Shown: piece after piece, positions 9,761 through 16,474 of the stretch
How the letters are laid out: the number at the start of each line of letters is the position of its first letter
Position numbering within the stretch: position 1 is the first letter of the stretch
Assembly (NCBI GenBank): GCA_022710725.1
Contig: JAKLGK010000004.1
Coordinates: 124,001-188,000, forward strand
From: Verrucomicrobiota bacterium
GTDB taxonomy: Bacteria > Verrucomicrobiota > Kiritimatiellia > CAIQIC01 > JAGNIJ01
Direction of reading: 5' to 3'
DNA: 64,000 bases
Notes under the pieces: generated by a model
Databases searched by the model: none
Seen by the model: only the letters and a program-made list of their open reading frames with translations
What the model was told of the DNA's origin: nothing
Program-made: the position numbers and the translations under genes

Positions 9761-10837
9761 TCAGTAGCCGAAGGGTATCCAGTACGCGTCGAACTTGGAG
9801 TGCGAGGCATTTCCATCCTGGAAGTTCACGGACCAGACGGACCCGCTGGGAATGGGGATGCAGGCGGTATCCAGGTAATGCAGGTCGTACGTGTGGGCGG
9901 CACCCGACGAGGGATTGTGCTGCAGCCGGTACTGGTTGGTCTTCACGGTGACCACGAGGTCGGCGTTGTCCCCCCAGCCGTCCGTCTTGAAGTAGACCAG
10001 GGCAAACCCGTCGCCCGCGGCCGTGCGCGAGGAGAGGTTCGTCAGGGTCGTGCCGAGGGACTGGTAGCTCCCGAGAGCGCGGACGCCGCCCCGGACGCGG
10101 GCGCCCTTCTTCAGTATCGGGTCGCGCGCGGAGACGCCGCGGTAGAAGGTGGCGGTCCCGGCCACGGTCCAGGCCGCGTTGACCGTCAGGTTGCTCCTCG
10201 CGATCAGGGCGTCGGGCGCGGTGGATTTCACCGACGAGTTGCTGCTGAACGTCGCCGTCACGTCGGAGTGGCCGTACCCGTCCACCCGGAGGTCCCCGGC
10301 GACCGTAATGGAGCCCGCGGGATTCGTCGCGACGAGCCGCCCGACCTCCATGCCCACGCGGGTGCTGTACAGCGCGCCGCTCACCTGGAAATCGCCCGCC
10401 GCCTCCTGGGCGTCGTTGGCCTGGAAGACGTAGGGCACCGTCAGGAACCGCTGCCGCGGCAGGATCGGCGACTGGGCGGAGCCGTCGTCGTTCAGCGACT
10501 GCAGTTCCAGGTAGCGCTGCTCCACGAGGGTGCCGGAGGCAAAGGCCTCGCGGAGGGTGGCTGCCTCCATGGTCTCGCCGAGCGCGATGCCGTTGCCGAG
10601 CACGACATTGAAGAGCCCGAGGGGCGTGGTGGTCACCGAATGCTTCTCGCCCCAGATCAGGTTGCCGCCCTCGGCCTCGTCGTAGATGCGGAAGCGGACG
10701 CCGTTGGTGACGCTCGCCCTCGGGTTGCCGTGCTCGTCGGTGAGGACCGCCTGGTAGTTCAGGCGGTCGGGCACGTGCTGCGCCCCGGCCGCCAGGCCGA
10801 GCAGGAGGACGACGCCGGTCATGATGATGGTTTTCAT
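9761..10837 (-). CDS. fibre-like secreted protein, paralogue 3
   Basis: A 358-aa exported protein of unknown function. The signal peptide is about residues 1-20 (MKTIIMTGVVLLLGLAAGAQ). The N-terminal module starts RLNYQAVLTDEHGNP and continues with VRFRIYDEAEGG, IWGEKHSVTT and GLFNVVLG; the 351-aa paralogue has a matching series (MNYQGVL, NFRIYDAVRGG, IWG, GIFNVELG). The middle is rich in alternating small and Val/Thr/Asn residues, typical of an elongated beta structure. The C-terminus ends W-S-V-N-F...Y-W-I-P, shared with both paralogues. The start at 10837 is preferred over an upstream ATG at 10846, because GGGAGG is correctly spaced only for the former. The preceding gene stops 5 bases upstream, so translation is probably coupled. 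Confidence 0.75.
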   Translation of the reverse strand: MKTIIMTGVVLLLGLAAGAQHVPDRLNYQAVLTDEHGNPRASVTNGVRFRIYDEAEGGNLIWGEKHSVTTTPLGLFNVVLGNGIALGETMEAATLREAFASGTLVEQRYLELQSLNDDGSAQSPILPRQRFLTVPYVFQANDAQEAAGDFQVSGALYSTRVGMEVGRLVATNPAGSITVAGDLRVDGYGHSDVTATFSSNSSVKSTAPDALIARSNLTVNAAWTVAGTATFYRGVSARDPILKKGARVRGGVRALGSYQSLGTTLTNLSSRTAAGDGFALVYFKTDGWGDNADLVVTVKTNQYRLQHNPSSGAAHTYDLHYLDTACIPIPSGSVWSVNFQDGNASHSKFDAYWIPFGY

Positions 10838-10842
10838 GGGAT

Positions 10843-11817
10843 TCATCCCTCCCCGTTCAGCGGAACCCAGTAACACGTGATGGTGATCTTGTCGGAGTCG
10901 GAGGCGTTGACCAGCATGACCGACCACGTCACATCCTTGGCCACCGGGAAGGCGGAGCCCTTGTAGAGGTTCAAGTTCTGGCTCGAGAGTTCCACGTCGC
11001 AGTACCACTGCAGCTTGAAGGTCAGCGTGTCGATCTTCACGTTGACCCCGGATGTCTTGTGGTTATCGGTTTTGACCCAGACCATCAGGAACCCGTCGGC
11101 CGGCGCCGTGCCGCTCGTCCCCGTGGTCGTGTAGTTGGTCGAGAGCAGCGTGAAGGAGGAGCGGACCGTCGCGTTGCTCAACACCACCTCGTTGGTGGCG
11201 CCCAGGAAGACCGTCGTGGCCGCCGTGTTCGTGAAGCGCGTGTCGTAGTTCGCCTCGGCCGGGCCGGCGACGGTCACGCCCCCGGCCACGTCGAGGGCCG
11301 CCCCGAACTCCACGCCGTTGAGGTTGGTGAACGTCGCATAGCGGGCGACGGTGATCGGGACCGCCAGCGTGCCGCCGTTTTCCGCGGTCAGCGCGGTGAG
11401 CGTGGCGTTGCTGGCGACGTTCAGGTTGCCCTGGACGGTGAAGTTGCCCGACGCCGAGGGCAGGTTGCCGGCCTGGAAGGCGTACGGGGCGGTGACGAAG
11501 GCCTGCGTGGCCCCGCCGGTCATCACAAACGACGCATTGGTGGTGCCGCGGAAGAGCGCCGGCAGCGCCGCGTCCGCGATGACGAAGTCCGCCAGGCCAT
11601 GGTTGTTGGCCGTCACGTTGGTCGTCCGCGTCAGGGCCACGGCCGCGTTGCTGCGGATCGTCACGGACACGGAGTGCGCGCCCGGCGCGGGGGTGGCCCC
11701 GTCCGCCTGGAGGAAGACGCCCTGCATGTAGAGCTGGTTCGGCACCTGGGCGAGCGCCGCGCCGCAGGCCAGCCACGCCGCCAGGATCCCGCCGCCGCCT
11801 TTTCGTCTTATGTTCAT
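10843..11817 (-). CDS. fibre-like secreted protein, paralogue 2
   Basis: A 324-aa exported protein, the most divergent of three tandem paralogues. The signal peptide is about residues 1-23 (ends CGAALA), followed by VPNQLYMQGVFLQADG, a variant of the shared NYQGVL opening. It keeps the block FVTAPYAFQAGNLPSASGNF, which matches FLTAPYAYQAGS...AGDF in the 351-aa paralogue, and the C-terminal W-S-V-M-L...Y-W-V-P signature. The centre is beta-prone and Ala/Thr/Asn-rich. The RBS GAGGTG precedes the ATG. The family is not recognised. The arrangement (common head, variable shaft, common tip) is what a multimeric fibre subunit would look like, but that role is inferred. Confidence 0.72.
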   Translation of the reverse strand: MNIRRKGGGGILAAWLACGAALAQVPNQLYMQGVFLQADGATPAPGAHSVSVTIRSNAAVALTRTTNVTANNHGLADFVIADAALPALFRGTTNASFVMTGGATQAFVTAPYAFQAGNLPSASGNFTVQGNLNVASNATLTALTAENGGTLAVPITVARYATFTNLNGVEFGAALDVAGGVTVAGPAEANYDTRFTNTAATTVFLGATNEVVLSNATVRSSFTLLSTNYTTTGTSGTAPADGFLMVWVKTDNHKTSGVNVKIDTLTFKLQWYCDVELSSQNLNLYKGSAFPVAKDVTWSVMLVNASDSDKITITCYWVPLNGEG

Positions 11818-11833
11818 GGTCGCACCTCGCTCG

Positions 11834-12889
11834 CTAGGGAATGGGCCAGTAGTACAGGTTGAAACCGATCTTGTCGCCGGCCGCGTTGAGGGACCAGGTC
11901 GTGCCGCCCTTGACCGGGAACAGCGTGAGCGTCTTCAGGTCCATGTCGTCCGTGAGCCCGGTGTCCCAGTGCGACCGGAACAGCCACTGGGTGCTCCCCA
12001 GGCTGAAGGTGAGCGTGCCGTTGTCGTTGTCGGTGACGAGCATGTTCACCGACACGAAACCGTTGGTCGGAACGACCCCGTTGGTCGAGGAGGAGGAGCC
12101 GGCCGCGTGGGCGGCCAGGACGCGGCCCGCGCCGAACATCGCCGTGTGGCCGCGGAAACTCACCCCGTTGCTGAACACCACCGGGCCGTCGAACTCCACG
12201 TTCTCGGTGAAGTCCACGGTGTTGGAAAAGGCGGCGTTGCCGTGGACGGTCAGCCCGCCCTTGACCTGCAGGTGCGAGGCCGCCGACACCTTCTGGCTCA
12301 CCGTCAGGCTGCCGTGGTCCGACACGGCCCCGTGGAACGCCAGGGCGTTTTCGCCCGTGTCCTGGAGGATCACGGCCCGCTGGAAGACGGCGTTCGACTC
12401 CACCGTGAGCACGTCGCCCACCGTGAAATCGCCCGCGCTGCCGGCGGCGCTGCCGGCCTGGTAGGCGTAGGGCGCGGTCAAGAACGGCTGGCGCGGCGAC
12501 ATGGCGGACGACTTGTTGTATTCCACCTCGATCTCGAGCCAGCGGTTGGCCGCGTTCGTGCCGGTGAACACCTCGAGGATGGACGCCACCCGGTTGGTCG
12601 CGCCGGGCACGTTCTCGCCCGCGTCGCCCAGCTCGACGTTGAAGATCCCGTTCGAATCCGTGGTCACCACCTGGCGCGTCCCCCAGATCATCGTCCCGCC
12701 GCGCACGGCGTCGTAGATCCGGAAGTTGACCGAGACGGTCTGGTTGGTGAACGCGGTCCCCTGCGGATTGGCCAGGACGCCCTGGTAGTTCATGAACGCC
12801 GGGACGCCGATGGCGCCCGCGGCGCCGGCCCAGGCGCCGAGCGCGACGACCAGCCCGGCCGCCCGGATTCGTTGTTTGCGATGGATCAT
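11834..12889 (-). CDS. fibre-like secreted protein, paralogue 1
   Basis: A 351-aa exported protein. The signal peptide is about residues 1-26 (ends GAAGA). The N-terminal module (FMNYQGVLANPQG, VNFRIYDAVRGG, SNGIFNVELG) resembles domains found at the front of secreted or tail-fibre-like proteins in Bacteroidetes and PVC bacteria. It is followed by FLTAPYAYQAG and then a long Val/Ser/Phe-rich beta segment with repeating hydrophobic periodicity (about residues 150-260). The C-terminus carries T-T-W-S-L-N...Y-Y-W-P-I-P, equivalent to the ends of the next two genes. It follows the 574-aa gene after 40 bases. Function is unknown; a structural surface fibre is the simplest guess. Confidence 0.75.
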   Translation of the reverse strand: MIHRKQRIRAAGLVVALGAWAGAAGAIGVPAFMNYQGVLANPQGTAFTNQTVSVNFRIYDAVRGGTMIWGTRQVVTTDSNGIFNVELGDAGENVPGATNRVASILEVFTGTNAANRWLEIEVEYNKSSAMSPRQPFLTAPYAYQAGSAAGSAGDFTVGDVLTVESNAVFQRAVILQDTGENALAFHGAVSDHGSLTVSQKVSAASHLQVKGGLTVHGNAAFSNTVDFTENVEFDGPVVFSNGVSFRGHTAMFGAGRVLAAHAAGSSSSTNGVVPTNGFVSVNMLVTDNDNGTLTFSLGSTQWLFRSHWDTGLTDDMDLKTLTLFPVKGGTTWSLNAAGDKIGFNLYYWPIP

Positions 12890-12929
12890 GTGTTCGCTTC
12901 CCTCCCCGGCCGGTGCCGGCCGGCGCGCG

Positions 12930-14654
12930 TCATTCCATTACCCCCGTCCGGCTCACGCGCCGCAGCGTGAACCGGCCTTCCACCTCGACGGCCTCGTTCC
13001 GCAGGCCATGCATCGTCTGGACATACTGCCCGGTCAGTTCCTCCTCGGGATTCCACAGGCTCGACGACGGCGAGTACGGCGGGACCGGGTCGAAGACCAG
13101 GCTGACGTCGTTGGAAATCGTGTAGCTTTCCCCGCCCTCGGCCAGGGCCAGCCCCGCCGCGCTCACGTTGTCGTGGTTTGGGTTGTACAGATGCTTGAAC
13201 GGGTTGACCGCGCTGTTAAAGTCGAGGATGTACGACGTCGTCAGCTCGACCTGCGGATCGCCGTCGAACGCGACGTTGAGCCCGTACGGGAACGCCACGC
13301 TGCTGACGCGCGACGCCTCGCCGGTCGCGGCCAGCCCGCGGTCGCTGGCGCGGAGGCGGTAGAAGTTGTTCGTCACGCCGCCGCTCACGCTGTGCGCCAA
13401 CTCGAGGACGACCTGCTGCAGGAGCCGCGCCTGCCCGTTCGTGCCAATGTGCACGATCAGGCGCATCTCCAGCTCGCCGGCCGCCATGACCGGGTCGGTC
13501 TCGGCGCCGTCGGCCAGCTGCGTGACCTTGTCCAGCGTGACCTCGCCGACCCACAACCCGTACGGCCACAGCGCGTCGTACGGGCTTTCCGCGCCGTACT
13601 CCGCGACCACGGGCACGCGGATCAGCGTGCCGCCCCCGTCCGTCACCGCCAGCACGCTCTGCCAGGTCGAGTTGGTGGACGGCGGCGCGGAAAGGGACGA
13701 GCGGTCCACGGCCAGCGTGACCACCCACTCCTCGTTGCTGGACAGCTCCTTCGTCAGCGGCGCGCCCTGCGCCAGCGGCGTCCACTCGTACCGGCCGTCG
13801 TCGTAGTCGTACGCGAAGTGCAGCAGCGGCACGTCCCCCATCCGCTCCGGCGCGCCGGCCGGCGGCGCCTCGCTGGCCACCAGTTCCACCGACACCTGCT
13901 GGTTGCTGCCACAGGTGTTCCAGACCGAAAAGGAATTGATGCTGACGCCCGGCGGGTAGCGCAGCGAGCCCAGCGTGGCGTGCGCGAAGATCTTGCCGAT
14001 GAACGCCGAGAGCCCCTCCGTCAGGATCCAGCAGGCCTCCTTCGGGTTGATCGCCAGGATGGCCGTCTGCGACGTGATGTCCTGCTGCGTGCCGTCCGTC
14101 TTCGTGCGGAACACCTTCCCGCCGGCCGGGGTCGGCGACACGTCGATGTTGTGCGCATTCTCAAAGAATTCCGCGAACGTCACCCCGCTGCCCGGGTTCA
14201 CGGGCAGCCCGACGAAGTTCCAGGTGTTCGGCAGCCACAGGCGCGCCGGGATGACCGGGACGCCCGTGGGCGTCCACGCGCAGTTCGTCGTGCATTCGAT
14301 CAGGTAGGGCGTGTTCCCGTTCAGCTTCCACAGGGTCGTCAGCACGCGGTGCGGCGAGTTGGAGGGATACCAGATGAGCCACTCCGTGCCGCGCGTCGGC
14401 AGGTCAGCGGCGCTCTCCGCGAACTGGGTCGTGTCGTACTGGAGATAGTTGCGGTGGACGGCGCGGATGGGCAGGCCCGCGAACTGCGCGTCCAGCGTGT
14501 CGGGCCACGGCGTGCCGCGCAGGTAGACGGCGTTCCAGCCGTTCGTAAGATAAAAGGTCTCGGAAATCCACTGGCCGTGCGCCGGCCCGGCCGCGTAAAG
14601 GGCCGATAGCAGGCCCCACACGACGAAGAGTCGCCGCGAGTAATGATGCTTCAT
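12930..14654 (-). CDS. large secreted protein, first gene of the fibre/LamG operon
   Basis: A 574-aa exported protein with a signal peptide of about 27 residues (ends AAGPAHGQ) and an RBS AAGGGAGG at good spacing. The mature protein opens with ISETFYLTNGWNAVYLRGTP and contains many aromatic and Asn/Thr residues and short Trp blocks (WLIWYPSN, WNFVGLPVNPG), typical of extracellular beta-domains. No catalytic motif, anchor or lipobox is visible. I do not recognise the family. It is separated from the upstream beta-barrel gene by 33 bases. Being first in the operon, it could be the cell-proximal partner of the fibre-like proteins, but this is conjecture. Confidence 0.7.
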   Translation of the reverse strand: MKHHYSRRLFVVWGLLSALYAAGPAHGQWISETFYLTNGWNAVYLRGTPWPDTLDAQFAGLPIRAVHRNYLQYDTTQFAESAADLPTRGTEWLIWYPSNSPHRVLTTLWKLNGNTPYLIECTTNCAWTPTGVPVIPARLWLPNTWNFVGLPVNPGSGVTFAEFFENAHNIDVSPTPAGGKVFRTKTDGTQQDITSQTAILAINPKEACWILTEGLSAFIGKIFAHATLGSLRYPPGVSINSFSVWNTCGSNQQVSVELVASEAPPAGAPERMGDVPLLHFAYDYDDGRYEWTPLAQGAPLTKELSSNEEWVVTLAVDRSSLSAPPSTNSTWQSVLAVTDGGGTLIRVPVVAEYGAESPYDALWPYGLWVGEVTLDKVTQLADGAETDPVMAAGELEMRLIVHIGTNGQARLLQQVVLELAHSVSGGVTNNFYRLRASDRGLAATGEASRVSSVAFPYGLNVAFDGDPQVELTTSYILDFNSAVNPFKHLYNPNHDNVSAAGLALAEGGESYTISNDVSLVFDPVPPYSPSSSLWNPEEELTGQYVQTMHGLRNEAVEVEGRFTLRRVSRTGVME

Positions 14655-14687
14655 GGACTCGCCTCCCTTGTAACTACGACGCCGGGC

Positions 14688-15419
14688 TTACAAAGCCACG
14701 CTCACTCCGGCCAGGAACCCCTGGAATCCCATATCGACGTCCGCCCCTTCCTTGCTGAACTCGTACTGCAGCCGCCGGTAGCCCGCCCGCGCTGAAAACC
14801 GTTCGTTGAAGTGATATTGCAGGTCGGGCTGCAGGCTCCAGACCAGATCCGAGTCGCCCGCGCCGACCGACAGCGCCGTGTTGAGGCGCAGCTTTTCCGA
14901 GATGAACCGCAGGGGGAAACTGCCGTGCAGCATGACGCTGCCGTCCAGCGCGTCGGGCGACCGGTCGGCGGCCCCCGCGCCCGTGATCTCGATGCGCCCG
15001 TCCAGCCGCATGTAACGGAGCCCGGCCAGGACTTCCACCGTCGAACCACTCTTGAATCCGTCGAACCGGTACCCCGCCATGGTATTCAGGAACAGCAGGT
15101 CCGACTCGAACGTGCCGCCCGGTTCCCGTTTGAAGTCGCGATGGAGCGTGAAGAAATCCGCCTGGGCAAAGCCGACCCAGCGGCCGCGCGACGCGGTGCC
15201 CAGCAACGAGCCCGCGAAATCCACGTATTCAAAGAGGTCCTGGAAATCGGCGCTGAAATCCGCCTCGCGGTCCCCGAAACTCACGCGGCCGTCAACGTTG
15301 ACGAGCCACGCGTAGGGGGTGATTTCAAACGACCACTCCTCGCCGCCCGCGCGGGCGGCGACGGCCAGGACCAGCACCCCGGCGACAACGAACCAGCTTG
15401 CCCACCGCGCGGTCTTCAT
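14688..15419 (-). CDS. outer-membrane beta-barrel protein
   Basis: A 243-aa probable outer-membrane protein. The signal peptide is about residues 1-24 (ends VAARAGG). The rest alternates polar and hydrophobic residues in amphipathic strands (EITPYAWLVNVDGRVSF, LQPDLQYHFNERFSARAGYR) and ends in a hydrophobic C-terminal strand, FLAGVSVAL. It resembles small porin-like or OmpW/OmpA-barrel-like families, without an assignable substrate. The start at 15419 is chosen because AAGGA lies 6 bases upstream; the open frame extends only six codons further. It is the last of two barrel genes after the sulfatases, so a role in uptake of sulfatase products is plausible but inferred. Confidence 0.7.
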   Translation of the reverse strand: MKTARWASWFVVAGVLVLAVAARAGGEEWSFEITPYAWLVNVDGRVSFGDREADFSADFQDLFEYVDFAGSLLGTASRGRWVGFAQADFFTLHRDFKREPGGTFESDLLFLNTMAGYRFDGFKSGSTVEVLAGLRYMRLDGRIEITGAGAADRSPDALDGSVMLHGSFPLRFISEKLRLNTALSVGAGDSDLVWSLQPDLQYHFNERFSARAGYRRLQYEFSKEGADVDMGFQGFLAGVSVAL

Positions 15420-15443
15420 GACATTCCTTTCTTTCATACCGAA

Positions 15444-15472
15444 CGGCGAGACCGGGGTCGCCGGCCTCGCCG
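15444..15472 (-). promoter_or_regulatory. intercistronic RNA hairpin
   Basis: In the minus-strand transcript this forms a 12-bp stem (CGGCGAGGCCGG against CCGGTCTCGCCG, one G-U pair) with a 5-nt loop. It lies between the stop of the 295-aa barrel gene and the RBS of the next barrel gene. No U-tract follows, so it looks more like an mRNA-stabilising or partial-attenuation hairpin than a full intrinsic terminator. Confidence 0.5.
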
Positions 15473-15498
15473 CTCTTCAGTTTTCCGCTCGACCGACC

Positions 15499-16386
15499 TT
15501 ACGGGAAGACGACCGAGACCACGGCGCGGACGTCCCAGTCCTGAACCATCCCGGGCTTCTCGATGTAGTAGCTGCCCGCCACGGCGACGCCGATGAACTG
15601 CTTGCCGATCGGCGGGAGGATCTGCCCGAGCCCCACCGTCACCGGCACCTGCCACGCGTCGTCCTCCGCGTCCCAGTTGAACGTGGTCTCCGACCCGACG
15701 GTCAGCGAGGTGCCCTTCTTGTTGAGGAAGAGCGTCCCGGCCGGCTGGATGGTCGTCATGTTGATGCCGTCGCGGCTGTCCTTGCCCGCGAAGGACCAGA
15801 CGTGCGTCAGCAGGCCGCCGACCGTGTACTTGCCCGGCACCTTCTTGGCCGCGACGAGCGTGGGCCCCGCCGACCATTTTTCCGTGCCGTAGTATTTCTC
15901 GGACGCCGTCGGCACCATCATCGCCGCGCCGTAACCGAGGATCAGCGTGCCGGCCGTGGGCACCCAGTACGCGGAGAGCAGGGTGTCGCCGCACCCCTCG
16001 TTGTCGAACCGGAACGGGTTCTCCAGCCGATCCACGACCGCGCCGCTGCCGCCCGGCCGGGTGGGCAGTTCGTACGGGGGCACGACCTCCGTCGCGTACA
16101 GCGGGAGGTAGGCGCGGTAGAAGATCGAGGAATTATCCGGGAGCTTCAGGAACCCGGCGCCGTTCAGCCGGAGCTCCTGGTTCATGTCATTTTCGGGCCC
16201 GACATTCTGGTACCCGCGGTAGGCCGCGTTCAGGTACGTGATCGTGGCCGAGGGATCCGCCAGCATCTCCGCCACTTCCTGCGCCGTCACCTTGTGCGCG
16301 GGCTCCTTGTCCTTGGCCATCGCCGCGGACAGCCCGCCCAGGACCAGCGCCCCGGCCAGGCATGCCACTATGGTTTGCCTTGTCAT
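15499..16386 (-). CDS. neuromedin-U/transporter-like outer-membrane protein
   Basis: A 295-aa protein with a Sec signal of about 24 residues (ends LSAAMA). It reads as an outer-membrane beta-barrel and ends in a strand with terminal aromatic residue (DVRAVVSVVFP). The pattern (FRFDNEGCGDT, a central GLLTHVWSFAG, GIGxQ-like IGKQFIGVAVAGSYYIEKP) fits the family usually annotated as 'transporter' or neuromedin U, which often sits beside arylsulfatase-HAD-arylsulfatase genes. It is 88 bases downstream of the second sulfatase. A role in passage of sulfated aryl or glycan compounds across the outer membrane is inferred from neighbourhood. The RBS AAAGGGAA precedes the ATG. Confidence 0.75.
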   Translation of the reverse strand: MTRQTIVACLAGALVLGGLSAAMAKDKEPAHKVTAQEVAEMLADPSATITYLNAAYRGYQNVGPENDMNQELRLNGAGFLKLPDNSSIFYRAYLPLYATEVVPPYELPTRPGGSGAVVDRLENPFRFDNEGCGDTLLSAYWVPTAGTLILGYGAAMMVPTASEKYYGTEKWSAGPTLVAAKKVPGKYTVGGLLTHVWSFAGKDSRDGINMTTIQPAGTLFLNKKGTSLTVGSETTFNWDAEDDAWQVPVTVGLGQILPPIGKQFIGVAVAGSYYIEKPGMVQDWDVRAVVSVVFP

Positions 16387-16418
16387 GCTATGTTCCCTTT
16401 CTTTGTTTTTCGCTATCC

Positions 16419-16448
16419 GGCCCGCTCGGCTCGCGCCGCTTCCGGGCC
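16419..16448 (-). promoter_or_regulatory. intercistronic RNA hairpin
   Basis: On the minus-strand transcript GGCCCG pairs with CGGGCC, and an inner CGGC/GCCG stem is capped by a GCGA (GNRA) tetraloop. It lies in the 88-base gap between the 812-aa sulfatase and the barrel gene. It is not followed by a U-run, so it probably modulates relative expression or mRNA decay. Confidence 0.45.
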
Positions 16449-16474
16449 TTTCACATCGTTGCGCCGCCGCCCCA

